This document shows, one piece after another, positions 28,397 to 36,097 of a stretch of 64,000 bases of DNA (position 1 is the first letter of the stretch; each line of letters begins with the position of its first letter). Source of the stretch: Bacillota bacterium (GTDB lineage Bacteria; Bacillota; Negativicutes; Sporomusales; CTSoil-080); assembly GCA_017889635.1 (NCBI GenBank), contig JAGGAC010000014.1:88991-152990 (forward strand). The letters are read 5' to 3'. Both the position numbers and the translations under genes were made by a program. The notes under the pieces are model-generated. The model was not told the origin of the DNA and made no database searches. It saw only the letters and a list, made by a program, of their open reading frames with translations.

Positions 28397-29384
28397 GATA
28401 TTCTCCAATCGCCTCTTTTAGCTCAGTTACCGTCGTTGTGGCAGTACCCGGCTTTCTCACTACAACTCCAGCAGCAAAATTTGCCAGCTGCGCTGCTTCC
28501 ACATAAGAAGCCCCTGCCGCAAGCGCCAGAGCGGTGGCAACAACCACCGTATCTCCAGCGCCGGACACATCATAGACTTCACTTACATTAGATACCGGGA
28601 TATGAGTAACTCTGTCCGCTTCAAACAGGCTCATTCCTTCCGCCCCTTGGGTAATCATAACCACTTTAGCCCCAAGCTTCGCTAAAAGCTCTTTACCTGC
28701 TGCTAAAAGTTTATCACCATCCAGCGAGGTATAGCCCACCGCGGCGGCAGCCTCGGCTTCATTTTGTTTTACAAGCGTTACCCCGGCAAAAGATAATATA
28801 TCGTAGCGCGAATCGACAATACATGGAATGTTCGCTGCCCGGCACTCATCAAGCACCAGCCGCCGAACAGCAGGCGAAACGGCACCGCTGCCATAATCAC
28901 TCATCACCACTACTGCCATCGCCCGAATATTGCTCTTGATATATTCAAGTATCCGTGCTTCCACAGCAGCGTTGAGAGCATCTTTCGACTCCCTGTCGAT
29001 CCGGACCACCTGCTGGCGGACTGTCGCCAGCCCACCAGCCATAACCCTGGTCTTGGTAACTGTTGGCCGTGTTTGATCAACAATAAAGCCAACAGTATTT
29101 ACCTTTTTCTCGCCTAACACCTTTACCAGTTGCTGCCCGGCGGCATCATCGCCAATAACACCTACAGCGTAAACACTTCCGCCCAATGTGGCAGCATTAT
29201 GCACCACATTAGCCGCCCCGCCAGGCACTACTGTTTCGCCACAGTGTTCCAGCACCAATACTGGTGCTTCGCGAGAAATCCGGGAAATCTTCCCTTCCAT
29301 ATACACATCGGCCACTATATCACCAATAACCATTATCTTGTGACCATGTAGCCTATCGCTTAATGCAAGTAGTTCCTTATCCAC
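28380..29384 (-). CDS. rfaE1: Heptose 7-phosphate kinase (RfaE1-type), copy 2
   Basis: 334-residue PfkB kinase. KIMVIGDIVADVYMEGKI, RISREAPVLVLEH, GGAANVVHNAATLGG, VVVMSDYGSG and VYDVSGAGDTVVVATALAL are visible. It lies directly before the adenylyltransferase, the arrangement of a split HldE, so it is the more likely housekeeping heptose kinase. Start is GTG at 29384. A second kinase lies at 22209-23234. Confidence 0.9.
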   Translation of the reverse strand: MDKELLALSDRLHGHKIMVIGDIVADVYMEGKISRISREAPVLVLEHCGETVVPGGAANVVHNAATLGGSVYAVGVIGDDAAGQQLVKVLGEKKVNTVGFIVDQTRPTVTKTRVMAGGLATVRQQVVRIDRESKDALNAAVEARILEYIKSNIRAMAVVVMSDYGSGAVSPAVRRLVLDECRAANIPCIVDSRYDILSFAGVTLVKQNEAEAAAAVGYTSLDGDKLLAAGKELLAKLGAKVVMITQGAEGMSLFEADRVTHIPVSNVSEVYDVSGAGDTVVVATALALAAGASYVEAAQLANFAAGVVVRKPGTATTTVTELKEAIGEYHENCR

Positions 29385-29405
29385 TGTGCAACCCTCTCCC
29401 TTAGG

Positions 29406-30806
29406 CTAGAACCGCTTAACAGAAATATCAAGCTTCAACTTATGAGCTGCACCATCATGATATTTCCGGTAAGTTAGCGCCGCATCCCAGCAGTGCAGGT
29501 CGTGATGCCAGGTAAAGTCCTCATAATAAACATGGTTAGTATGCATATTATAGGCTTGCTTATAGCTAAAACCATTCATCTTATCAATCTTCCAGTTAAA
29601 TCCGGCATCAAGCTCCCGGTTTAAATCAATCTTATCATACTCAAATATGCTAGTTGTATCACTGACATAATGGTATCCTAATACAGTTGAGAACTTAGGG
29701 GCCCACTTAGTTGTCATTGTCGCATCATAACGATACCTATTTACCGAAGAATCATCATAACTTTCTCGGATATTCTCAAAGCCTGTTCCTAAATTAAACA
29801 CCGTATTTTTACTCATTTTAATTGGAAGACCGCTGAAATAGACGCCCGTAGCCTGATGCCAACTGCTTTTAGTACTATCCGTCCATTTCCCGTAGGATGT
29901 ACCGAAGGTGTATTCAACAGGCAACTTTCCAAGTCTCCGTTTGTTGAATTTTAGCGAAAACTCTGGTTCCTTCTTAATCCAGTTGTCATCACCATCAACA
30001 AAATGCCCCTGAACGACGCCAATCTCATAATTCTTCTCGCGATCAACCACCCCATATACCGGGCGATACCCTACTTTGCTATAATAGGCCTGATCGGTAA
30101 AGAAAGATACTTTATCTCCCACAGGAAGCTCAATGTGCTCTTTGATCTTTAAACCAAGGCTGCTATTATAACCTACCTTCGGGAACGGATCACTATCAGA
30201 GCTATCCTTTTTTAGCGACACCTGATATTTCGGCAGTGATAAAATCACCGTGTCCTTTACCCACAACTTTACGTTATAGGCTACCATATGATCGCCGGGC
30301 CAGACTTCAATCTTACCGGCGCTCATATGATAATCTGGCTTTTTAGCAGGACACTTTGTTACCGTGCCATTATAAAGCACAAGCTCATCAGGCTGCATCG
30401 TCATATTTTGCCCAGTTACAAATTGCCGATCTACTTGGCCTTTGGCCGCTTTCATTGTTCCGTTTTTGGTAGCATAATTATAGCGAGCAGCTGAACCAGT
30501 AAGGTTCATGCCCGGTTGGCGAAAAATTGCTTCGCCGTCTATCCATACTTCGTTTTTCTTCGAATTACCGCGAATCAGGTTTCCCGCTACCTGCGCCTTA
30601 TCCTGAACAATTACTACATTACCCTTTGCAAACATGTCCCCTGTCGAGTCACTGAAATTAATCTCATCAGCCTCAATTACAATCGGAACACGAGCAGTAA
30701 CCTTTTCGTCATTTACCCGGCGCTCTGCCGCCTGTCCAGGCAGCGTTATGCATCCCATTACTCCTGCTGCAAGCAAACTACATAATAGTTTCTTTATTTC
30801 CGGCAT
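29406..30806 (-). CDS. LptD-like outer membrane LPS assembly protein (short)
   Basis: 466 residues with a signal peptide (LLCSLLAAGVMGCITLPGQA). An OstA/jellyroll-type domain covers about residues 38-130: VIEADEINFSDSTGDMFAKG, GNVVIV and then YNYATKNGTMKAAKG. The remainder is rich in alternating aromatic and polar beta strands and ends in Phe (KLDISVKRF), as barrels recognised by BamA do. It resembles LptD but is much shorter than the roughly 780-residue E. coli protein, leaving about 330 residues for a barrel. No partner LptE is recognisable. It could be the main LptD, or a paralogue. AGGAGAAGAAT precedes the ATG. Confidence 0.7.
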   Translation of the reverse strand: MPEIKKLLCSLLAAGVMGCITLPGQAAERRVNDEKVTARVPIVIEADEINFSDSTGDMFAKGNVVIVQDKAQVAGNLIRGNSKKNEVWIDGEAIFRQPGMNLTGSAARYNYATKNGTMKAAKGQVDRQFVTGQNMTMQPDELVLYNGTVTKCPAKKPDYHMSAGKIEVWPGDHMVAYNVKLWVKDTVILSLPKYQVSLKKDSSDSDPFPKVGYNSSLGLKIKEHIELPVGDKVSFFTDQAYYSKVGYRPVYGVVDREKNYEIGVVQGHFVDGDDNWIKKEPEFSLKFNKRRLGKLPVEYTFGTSYGKWTDSTKSSWHQATGVYFSGLPIKMSKNTVFNLGTGFENIRESYDDSSVNRYRYDATMTTKWAPKFSTVLGYHYVSDTTSIFEYDKIDLNRELDAGFNWKIDKMNGFSYKQAYNMHTNHVYYEDFTWHHDLHCWDAALTYRKYHDGAAHKLKLDISVKRF

Positions 30807-30961
30807 ATTCTTCTCCTATGACAAAAAGTTATCTATATTATCCCCAGACTATAAAATAATTCTACAATTATCGCGTTTTTCCTGCCCGGCCTACAACATC
30901 AATATATGGGATCGACTCAAAAGTTGCTTAATATTCACATTTGCGAAACTTTGAAAAAAAC

Positions 30962-31002
30962 AAAAGCGCCTGTCTGGCCAGTCAGTACCAGCTTGCGCTT
31001 TT
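30962..31002 (-). terminator. Intrinsic terminator after the duplicated-repeat secreted protein
   Basis: On the minus strand a hairpin with AAAAGCGC/GCGCTTTT ends and an inner CTGG/CCAG stem is followed by TTTTGTTTTTTTC, a strong U-tract. It lies about 55 bases after the stop of the gene ending at 31056. The half reading TACCAGCTTGCGCTTT on the plus strand recurs at 56671-56686. Confidence 0.75.
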
Positions 31003-31055
31003 TATATCGAAATATTCATTACAGTACAGAACAACGTAAATTTCAAATACTCCAG

Positions 31056-31970
31056 CTAGCGAACCTTTACCCCACAGCCATTTGTATCAGCCGCAACCTG
31101 AATATATAATTCAGCGCCAGCCGGAATAACAATATCCTGACCTTTTATAAAAGCTCCGCCAATTAGTCCAACTGGGCCCAGCAGTACTGCCCCTGCCGCC
31201 GCTGCCCCTGCTGCCTTGGCTATTGACGCTGTTTTCTCTTTGGCCTTTTCACCGAGTACAGTTGGTATAGCAGCACCATCTAAAGCCTCGACGCTTCCAA
31301 AAGTCACTTCCAGTTTAGCGTCCCGGCCAAAGTTTTTCGCCGGTTGGGCCTTAATTACCTTCCCTACGCCGCGCGCCCCCTTGGCAACAATCAAAACATC
31401 ACCAGCATAGACATCATCGGCTACCTCAAAGCCTATCGCGTCACCCGGTCGGCTGATTTTTGTATCAATTGCCAACGTAATCTTAACCTTTACCAAAGTG
31501 TCTTTATCCAGCCTTGCTGCAACCGTCTCAATCCGCCCACTGGCGTAAGCTAGCTTCAGCAGCTTATTAAGCCTCGACTCCAGTGCTCCCGCCGCTGAAT
31601 TACCCCACATTAATTTTTCCAAATTTGCAATACGGACCGCCGCCGGCTGAATTGTTACCGCACGCGTCAACCCCCATTCCACCGCGTTCAATTCAGTAAG
31701 CAAAGAAGCCCCTGTCATCGAGTTATCCCTAGCCCGGTTATACAATCTCTCAATCTTGGATTGCAGAGCATCATTCGTTTCCCGGCCATACATATCCCGT
31801 TCCAATTTCGCAGCCCGATCCACCAACGACCCGTTTTGCACCGCTCCATACAGTACCTTCTCCACCGCCGCCATTTTCTCGACCATTGCCATTTCCGGCT
31901 GGCCTTGCGCCAAAACAACAGTAGGCATAAGCAGCATTATCACAAGCAAAACGCAAATACTTCTGCGCAT
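31056..31970 (-). CDS. Secreted protein with internal duplication, unknown function
   Basis: About 304 residues. A signal peptide (MRRSICVLLVIMLLMPTVVLAQ) is followed by two similar helical units of about 45 residues: one starts AVEKVLYGAVQNGSLVDRAA, the next AVEWGLTRAVTIQPAAVRIA, each ending in a Leu-rich ALxSKIERLY/ALESRLNKLL segment. The C-terminal half contains a beta-rich region (LAIDTKISRPGDAIGFEVAD), a Gly/Ala-rich hydrophobic segment (AAGAAAAGAVLLGPVGLIGG) and IVIPAGAELYIQV. The start is the ATG at 31970, eight bases after GGAGGGG. It lies between the porins and the LPS core genes, so an envelope role is likely. I do not recognise the family. Confidence 0.75.
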   Translation of the reverse strand: MRRSICVLLVIMLLMPTVVLAQGQPEMAMVEKMAAVEKVLYGAVQNGSLVDRAAKLERDMYGRETNDALQSKIERLYNRARDNSMTGASLLTELNAVEWGLTRAVTIQPAAVRIANLEKLMWGNSAAGALESRLNKLLKLAYASGRIETVAARLDKDTLVKVKITLAIDTKISRPGDAIGFEVADDVYAGDVLIVAKGARGVGKVIKAQPAKNFGRDAKLEVTFGSVEALDGAAIPTVLGEKAKEKTASIAKAAGAAAAGAVLLGPVGLIGGAFIKGQDIVIPAGAELYIQVAADTNGCGVKVR

Positions 31971-32055
31971 CACACTATCCCCTCCCACATATATATCGTA
32001 ATTTATTTCAATAACCTAAATAGAATTTCCTGCCAAATTGTTCCATAGATCCCGC

Positions 32056-32105
32056 AGTATAATATAAAACTCCCGCCGGTTAGAGCGGGAGTTTTATATT
32101 ATACT
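32056..32105 (-). terminator. Intrinsic terminator after the porin gene
   Basis: A perfect 21-base inverted repeat (32056-32076 and 32085-32105) with an eight-base loop. The GC core is CTCCCGC/GCGGGAG, flanked by AAAA/TTTT and AT pairs. The minus-strand copy ends in a T-rich stretch. It begins nine bases after the stop of the porin gene at 32114. Confidence 0.9.
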
Positions 32106-32113
32106 GTGCTAAA

Positions 32114-33076
32114 TTAGAAGCTGTAAGCCATGCTTCCGATTAGCTCATTAGACTTTTGTGAGCCACTGTCATTTTTGAGATTCAAATAAGTAACATTAAG
32201 AGCTTTAGCCTTAGAAATGTTATAAGTATAAGAATAGGTTAACCCTTTATAATTCTGACCCGCGAAGCTACTGCCATACGGATAAGCAGAGCCGCCGATC
32301 CCGCTGCTATAAGCATCAACAGCATTAGCTTTTACATCATTATATTGTACAGTAAGACTGCCTTTTCCCCGGCTGTATGTACCGCTTAGGAAATACGCTT
32401 TGTTCTGGTCATCATAGTCAGACTTAGCAAACTCGCCGTTAAACGATAATTTGTCAGTAACCATAATAGTAGTGTTTGCTGAAAAATAGTTAATAGCATC
32501 ATTGCCAACACCATCATCTTTTTTTGAAGCATAAGCCAGGCCACCGATTACCTTGCTGCCAAGTTTAGTGCTAACATCTATACCATACCACTCAGCTACA
32601 GTGCTACCAGTAGTGTTCGCAGTTGTTTTACCGGCAATAAGATTCATGTTTACAGGGCCGCTGGTTGACGCAACAATACCGTCAAATTTGTTGTCGTTAT
32701 ATGCCGCATCGCTGCCTGTGCTGATGATTGCACCTAATCCAAGGTTTACTGCCTGACGACCTACCGAATACTTCCATTTGCCGTCAGTGAGTTTAACCCC
32801 GTATTGGTCAAATGCAGCATTATTCTCCTTTGAGCCTTCACCACCGAGTTTGTTAATTGCACCAAAGCGACCAAAGAAGGTGGTGTTGTCATCAATTTTG
32901 CCTTCAAAACCGATACGAGTCCGAAACTGAAAAAACGAGTCTTTATAACTAGTATCATTAATATTGCGGCCTTGCAGACGAAAGTCGCCATTGAAATCTA
33001 CCGAGAACGCCATTGCCGTTCCGGCTGTCGAAAGCACCGAACTGACCACCAGAAGCATAACTAAACTTTTTTTCAC
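32114..33076 (-). CDS. Outer membrane porin-like beta-barrel protein without SLH domain
   Basis: 320 residues. A signal peptide (LVMLLVVSSVLSTAGTAMAF) is followed by alternating beta strands (FQFRTRIGFEGKI, TTFFGRFGAI, WKYSVGRQAVNLGLG) and a C-terminal aromatic end (LIGSMAYSF), all typical of a 14-16 strand porin. It resembles the barrel part of the OmpM protein at 34348-35514 but lacks the SLH anchor. GTG start at 33076 behind GGGGG. It has its own TTGACA/TATAAT promoter and terminator, so it is a single-gene unit and probably highly expressed. Substrate unknown. Confidence 0.8.
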   Translation of the reverse strand: MKKSLVMLLVVSSVLSTAGTAMAFSVDFNGDFRLQGRNINDTSYKDSFFQFRTRIGFEGKIDDNTTFFGRFGAINKLGGEGSKENNAAFDQYGVKLTDGKWKYSVGRQAVNLGLGAIISTGSDAAYNDNKFDGIVASTSGPVNMNLIAGKTTANTTGSTVAEWYGIDVSTKLGSKVIGGLAYASKKDDGVGNDAINYFSANTTIMVTDKLSFNGEFAKSDYDDQNKAYFLSGTYSRGKGSLTVQYNDVKANAVDAYSSGIGGSAYPYGSSFAGQNYKGLTYSYTYNISKAKALNVTYLNLKNDSGSQKSNELIGSMAYSF

Positions 33077-33314
33077 AAAATTACCCCCAGGTTTTTCTTG
33101 ATTTTTTCTACTTTTTATCTATATAACAAACTGCATAAAATGGGGGATAAGTTTCTCATATTGCCTTATCCGTCAGCACAGTTTGTCTCCATGAGCTTCA
33201 CGCTCCAGGCAACCGTTGGGTGCACCTCCTTTCCCGCCTAAAGACGTTCATACTCTTGGCTAACATGTAATATGCCCAGAATTTACTGCCAAATCTTACA
33301 AAACTTACATCTCT
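33077..33314 (-). promoter_or_regulatory. Long 5' leader of the porin gene
   Basis: The region from the predicted start of transcription to the GTG is about 240 bases and holds no gene. It contains a GC-rich structured part (33175-33240) with AAAGGAGGTGCACCC and GAGCGTGAAGCTC on the minus strand, and a box, ATGCCCAGAATTTACTGCC (plus strand, 33272-33290), that recurs with 15 of 19 matches in the OmpM leader. I do not recognise a known riboswitch class. Confidence 0.45.
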
Positions 33315-33320
33315 TTCTTA

Positions 33321-33350
33321 ATTATAGTGATTTTTGTCGGCTATTGTCAA
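33321..33350 (-). promoter_or_regulatory. Sigma-70-type promoter for the porin gene
   Basis: Minus strand: TTGACA at 33350-33345, an 18-base spacer and TATAAT at 33326-33321. Both hexamers are perfect. Transcription would start near 33314, giving a leader of about 240 bases before the GTG of the porin. Confidence 0.75.
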
Positions 33351-33450
33351 TATGTATAATATAGTTTTAGTTTTCTGTTTATATATTTAGATTGCATATT
33401 ATCATATCAGGAATTAGCCAACATGTACTTTTCACCATACAATTGATAAT

Positions 33451-33470
33451 GGCTCCGGACAACCGGAGCC
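33451..33470. terminator. Hairpin, possible weak terminator
   Basis: Perfect inverted repeat GGCTCCGG/CCGGAGCC with a four-base loop. Neither side has a U-run; the minus side continues ATTATCAATT. It lies 100 bases upstream of the porin promoter and could stop read-through from the YqgF-like gene. Confidence 0.35.
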
Positions 33471-33525
33471 GCAGCCTTACTTTAGTAAAATACCTCAAGC
33501 TTCAACATATATAAGCTCGAGTTTT

Positions 33526-33574
33526 ACAGCCTGTTAATCTCTGACCTAAGAGAACGGAGTCTTCCAGGCGTTAA
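33526..33574. repeat. Intergenic hairpin repeat, copy A
   Basis: A 49-base stretch starting ACAGCCTGT and ending CCAGGCGTTAA, aligning with copy B (35986-36035) at 38 of 49 positions plus one gap. It lies about 450-500 bases upstream of a porin start, as copy B does. Its imperfect ends can pair. Confidence 0.5.
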
Positions 33575-33766
33575 CAAGTTAAACATTATTGAGTTTTCCT
33601 ATTGCTTCAATCCGACTTTTTATTATTGAACTCACATCCATAACCTACTGCGAAGTATACTTCATAAATCCAACTATCTACGCCATCATATTTTAAGTTG
33701 ACTAGGCTTGTTGTGTCAAACAAGCCACGCCTTATCCCACCATCTATTTTGCCATGTTTATATTTA
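33575..33766. other. Intergenic stretch with two inverted repeats
   Basis: No gene is seen. It contains a perfect 12-base palindrome GAAGTATACTTC (33652-33663) and an 8-base inverted repeat GGCTTGTT/AACAAGCC (33705-33726) about 40 bases after the stop of the YqgF-like gene. The second could be a weak terminator; the first could be an operator, but no regulator is adjacent. Confidence 0.35.
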
Positions 33767-34189
33767 TTATTGTCGTTTTATATTGTTTTTTGCAAAATAG
33801 CGTTCTGCCAAAATAACCGCCACATAGTCATCCACCGGCACCGGCGGCACCCTTAGCGTAACCGGCCAAAGCCGCGCTAATCCGCGTGGCGGATGATCAA
33901 TCCAGTACCGCCCCCTGGCCTCATCAGTAGAACGATGCTCGTCCACCAGTTCAATAGTGGGCGGCCCACCATTAATTTCTACACCCTCGATAATCTTTAC
34001 GGCGGCATTATGACTTGTCCGATTACCGACAACCACCGTTCTAATTTTATATTGCTCTGCTAGCTCACTGACAACGCCACCTAAACTAACAGTTTCAACC
34101 ACCATTTTTACCACTACTCCACCCCTACCGACCACAGCCACACCACATTTCTGCCGTCCAGGATCAACCGCAATAATCTCATCATTCAT
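33767..34189 (-). CDS. YqgF/RuvX-like RNase H-fold protein
   Basis: 140 residues. EIIAVDPGRQKCGVAVVGRG gives the first beta-hairpin with the catalytic-type Asp (D9); TVVVGNRT is the second conserved strand; VDEHRSTDEARGRYW (E84) and the late PVDDYVAVILAERYF supply the other acidic positions. These match the YqgF/RuvX family of Holliday-junction resolvase-like and pre-16S rRNA nucleases. It is more divergent than the usual housekeeping RuvX and stands alone between two porin genes, so it may be a paralogue with another role. The AGGAGA site is rather far (about 14 bases) from the ATG. Confidence 0.7.
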   Translation of the reverse strand: MNDEIIAVDPGRQKCGVAVVGRGGVVVKMVVETVSLGGVVSELAEQYKIRTVVVGNRTSHNAAVKIIEGVEINGGPPTIELVDEHRSTDEARGRYWIDHPPRGLARLWPVTLRVPPVPVDDYVAVILAERYFAKNNIKRQ

Positions 34190-34290
34190 TCATTCTTTCA
34201 TCTCCTTGCCTCATATTTTTCGCTGTAAGAAAGAATATCCCTGCATACTCCATTGGCAAAGATCGGTCAAACCCAGCAACTACTGTCCAC

Positions 34291-34340
34291 CAATATAAAA
34301 GCTACCCCCACTCAAATGAGCGGGGGTAGCTTTTACATTG
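34291..34340 (-). terminator. Intrinsic terminator after ompM
   Basis: Inverted repeat with arms 34291-34314 and 34317-34340, two mismatches and a two-base loop: TAAAAGCTACCCCC pairs with GGGGGTAGCTTTTA. It starts eight bases after the stop of the SLH porin gene and ends in an A/T-rich side suited to the minus strand. Confidence 0.88.
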
Positions 34341-34347
34341 TATTACA

Positions 34348-35514
34348 TTAGAATTTAACGTTAACAGTTGCTTTTACGTTTTTTGCGCCATCTTTAATGG
34401 ATTGGTAAACAACATTCAGGTTAGTGTTTTTAGCAATATCTTTGTTGTATTCATACTCCATACCTTTTACATGGCCGCCAGTGGTATAGAAGTCCTGCAT
34501 GATGCCGGTACCAACATTGCTAGCTTTCCAGTTCAGCGTAGTATCATACGGAAGAGCACCTGCCTCAATATCGTTATATGCTACGCTCAGACCACTGTTT
34601 CCAAGACCAGCTTTTACACGATAACCTTTTGCTTTAGTAGTGCTATTTTTTGCGAATTCACCAGTCACTTTAGAACCAAGCAGGTTGAAACCGGTGCTGG
34701 CTGCATAATAGTGATTCGAACCCAGTGTCAGGTAATCAAGAGTTACTGGAGCACCGATTTTTAACGTGTATTCACCGCCCATAGATTTCGCCATTGTGGT
34801 TGAACTGTCTGCTTCTTTACCTGCAAACAGCATCAGGTTGCCGCGTTTAACACTCACACCGTTAAGGTAAGCTGAGCCGGAACCAGCCAACAGGCCTTGA
34901 CCGAGTGCGAAGTCTTGACGACCAATAGTAGTATCCATACCCCAGATGTGAGTTTTAGCCACAGCCGCTTCAACTGCTGCACTTGTAGTGTTGTTACTAA
35001 TGCTTTGGTTTCCGCTGCTAATACGGCCATACAAAGTCAGATCGTCGTTAACTTTAGCGGTTGCGCCAAGACGTAGACGGTACTCTTCAACATTGTTGCC
35101 GGTGCCAACGCCTGTGTTGTCAGCGTTATAAAAACGTAAGCGAGCGTCACCATTAAACTTAACCATGTCGTTCAGTTGTGACTGAATGCCTTCAACCTTC
35201 ACACCCATGTCATTCAGTTCAGCAGCGTATTCACGCGCCAGTTTTTCAACAAGAGCTTTTTGGTCAGCATTCATAGTTGTTTTATTCATGGCTTTGTAAA
35301 CGATTTGTGCAATCTCATACCGGGATATCGTTTTGTCGCCGCGGAAAGTGCCGTCATTGAAGCCGTCGATAATACCGGCTTTAGCTAATTTGTTTACTGC
35401 ATCATAAGCCCAGTGTTTAGCAGGAACATCAGAGAAAGGATTAGCGAATGCTGGTACCGAGCACGCTACAGCGAGAGCAGTTGTGATAGCCACTTTTAGC
35501 AGTCTTCTTTTCAT
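34348..35514 (-). CDS. ompM: OmpM-type porin with N-terminal SLH domain
   Basis: 388 residues in four parts: signal peptide (LLKVAITTALAVACSVPAFA); one SLH domain at about residues 24-75 (FSDVPAKHWAYDAVNKLAKA, then GIIDGFNDGTFRGD and RYEIAQIV); a short helical linker (ALVEKLAREYAAELND); and a porin-like barrel ending in VNVKF. In Negativicutes, SLH porins of this type bind polyamine-modified peptidoglycan and tether the outer membrane. The ATG at 35514 follows AAGGGGG; codons upstream lie in the leader. Long leader and own terminator, so probably monocistronic and abundant. Confidence 0.92.
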   Translation of the reverse strand: MKRRLLKVAITTALAVACSVPAFANPFSDVPAKHWAYDAVNKLAKAGIIDGFNDGTFRGDKTISRYEIAQIVYKAMNKTTMNADQKALVEKLAREYAAELNDMGVKVEGIQSQLNDMVKFNGDARLRFYNADNTGVGTGNNVEEYRLRLGATAKVNDDLTLYGRISSGNQSISNNTTSAAVEAAVAKTHIWGMDTTIGRQDFALGQGLLAGSGSAYLNGVSVKRGNLMLFAGKEADSSTTMAKSMGGEYTLKIGAPVTLDYLTLGSNHYYAASTGFNLLGSKVTGEFAKNSTTKAKGYRVKAGLGNSGLSVAYNDIEAGALPYDTTLNWKASNVGTGIMQDFYTTGGHVKGMEYEYNKDIAKNTNLNVVYQSIKDGAKNVKATVNVKF

Positions 35515-35926
35515 TTTACGAGTCCCCCTTGAAATTAATTTTTTTTGCGCAGGTGTTGCCACCGGCATCTGCTTCAATTCTCAAGGAGTGCGTCATGAGT
35601 AGCCATGTTTCCTCACGCCACTTCATCCCCAGAATTTCTAGCCGACGCCCCTACCGCTTTCAGTAGGTTCTAGTTAACATAAATTCGCTACTCTTCTCTA
35701 TTATCCTTCTTGATGTCCTCATGCAATTCTTGCCATTTCTAAGCTTCATTCACTATTTCGTTGTTTTATATCCCACATACATCTTTACATAATATCGAAA
35801 TTATGACAAGTGTTTTTTTCTACTAAATTTGTATTTATAGGGCAATTAGATGATCAGTTATGGGACCCCTTCGTCATTTATAACTCGTTCACCATAGGTA
35901 CTTTACAGACTATTAAGTTATATAGC
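35515..35926 (-). promoter_or_regulatory. Long leader of ompM
   Basis: About 400 bases with no convincing gene. On the minus strand it has a hairpin CCTACTGAAAGCGGTAGG, then the shared box (plus strand ATCCCCAGAATTTCTAGCC, 35625-35643) and a GC-rich stem GCGTGAG...CTCATGACGC. The shared box and a following GGCGNGA motif also occur in the other porin leader. No known riboswitch class is recognised. Confidence 0.45.
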
Positions 35927-35956
35927 AATATAAGTGAGACTTGTGTTCATTGCCAA
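35927..35956 (-). promoter_or_regulatory. Candidate promoter for ompM
   Basis: Minus strand TTGGCA (35956-35951), 18-base spacer, TATATT (35932-35927); each hexamer has one mismatch to consensus. It lies just downstream of hairpin repeat copy B. Other weaker -10-like boxes occur closer to the gene, so the start point is uncertain. Confidence 0.35.
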
Positions 35957-35985
35957 CTCCGAACACTTAGAAAGCGTTACATGTC

Positions 35986-36035
35986 ACAGCCTGTATGACT
36001 CCTCCCTAAGAAAACTAAGTCTTACAGGCTGTTAA
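35986..36035. repeat. Intergenic hairpin repeat, copy B
   Basis: A 50-base element with perfect ends ACAGCCTGTA/TACAGGCTGT plus an inner GACT/AGTC pair, enclosing CTAAGAAAAC. Related to copy A (33526-33574). It lies about 475-520 bases upstream of the ompM start and immediately before the candidate promoter. Confidence 0.55.
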
Positions 36036-36045
36036 ATAAACAATA

Positions 36046-36097
36046 CAATAAGCACAAAAAGAACTCGCCTTCCGGCGAGTTCTTTTTGTGCTTATTG
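36046..36097 (-). terminator. Intrinsic terminator overlapping the DUF3084 gene stop
   Basis: A perfect 24-base inverted repeat (36046-36069 and 36074-36097) with loop TTCC. The core is GAACTCGCC/GGCGAGTTC, then AAAAA/TTTTT for the U-tract. Its upstream arm covers the last codons and stop (36092-36094) of the DUF3084 gene, ending the long lipid A/Lpt transcript. Confidence 0.92.

Noticed and set aside
33175..33240. c-di-GMP-I riboswitch in the porin leader
   Set aside because: The region is GC-rich and structured, but the conserved core of that class is absent.
33767..34189. Housekeeping ruvX
   Set aside because: Fold and acidic residues fit, but divergence and setting do not justify the gene symbol.
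35810..35998. Plus-strand frame of 62 codons in the gap upstream of ompM
   Set aside because: No ribosome binding site, opposite to all neighbours, AT-rich low-complexity product, and it covers the predicted ompM promoter.
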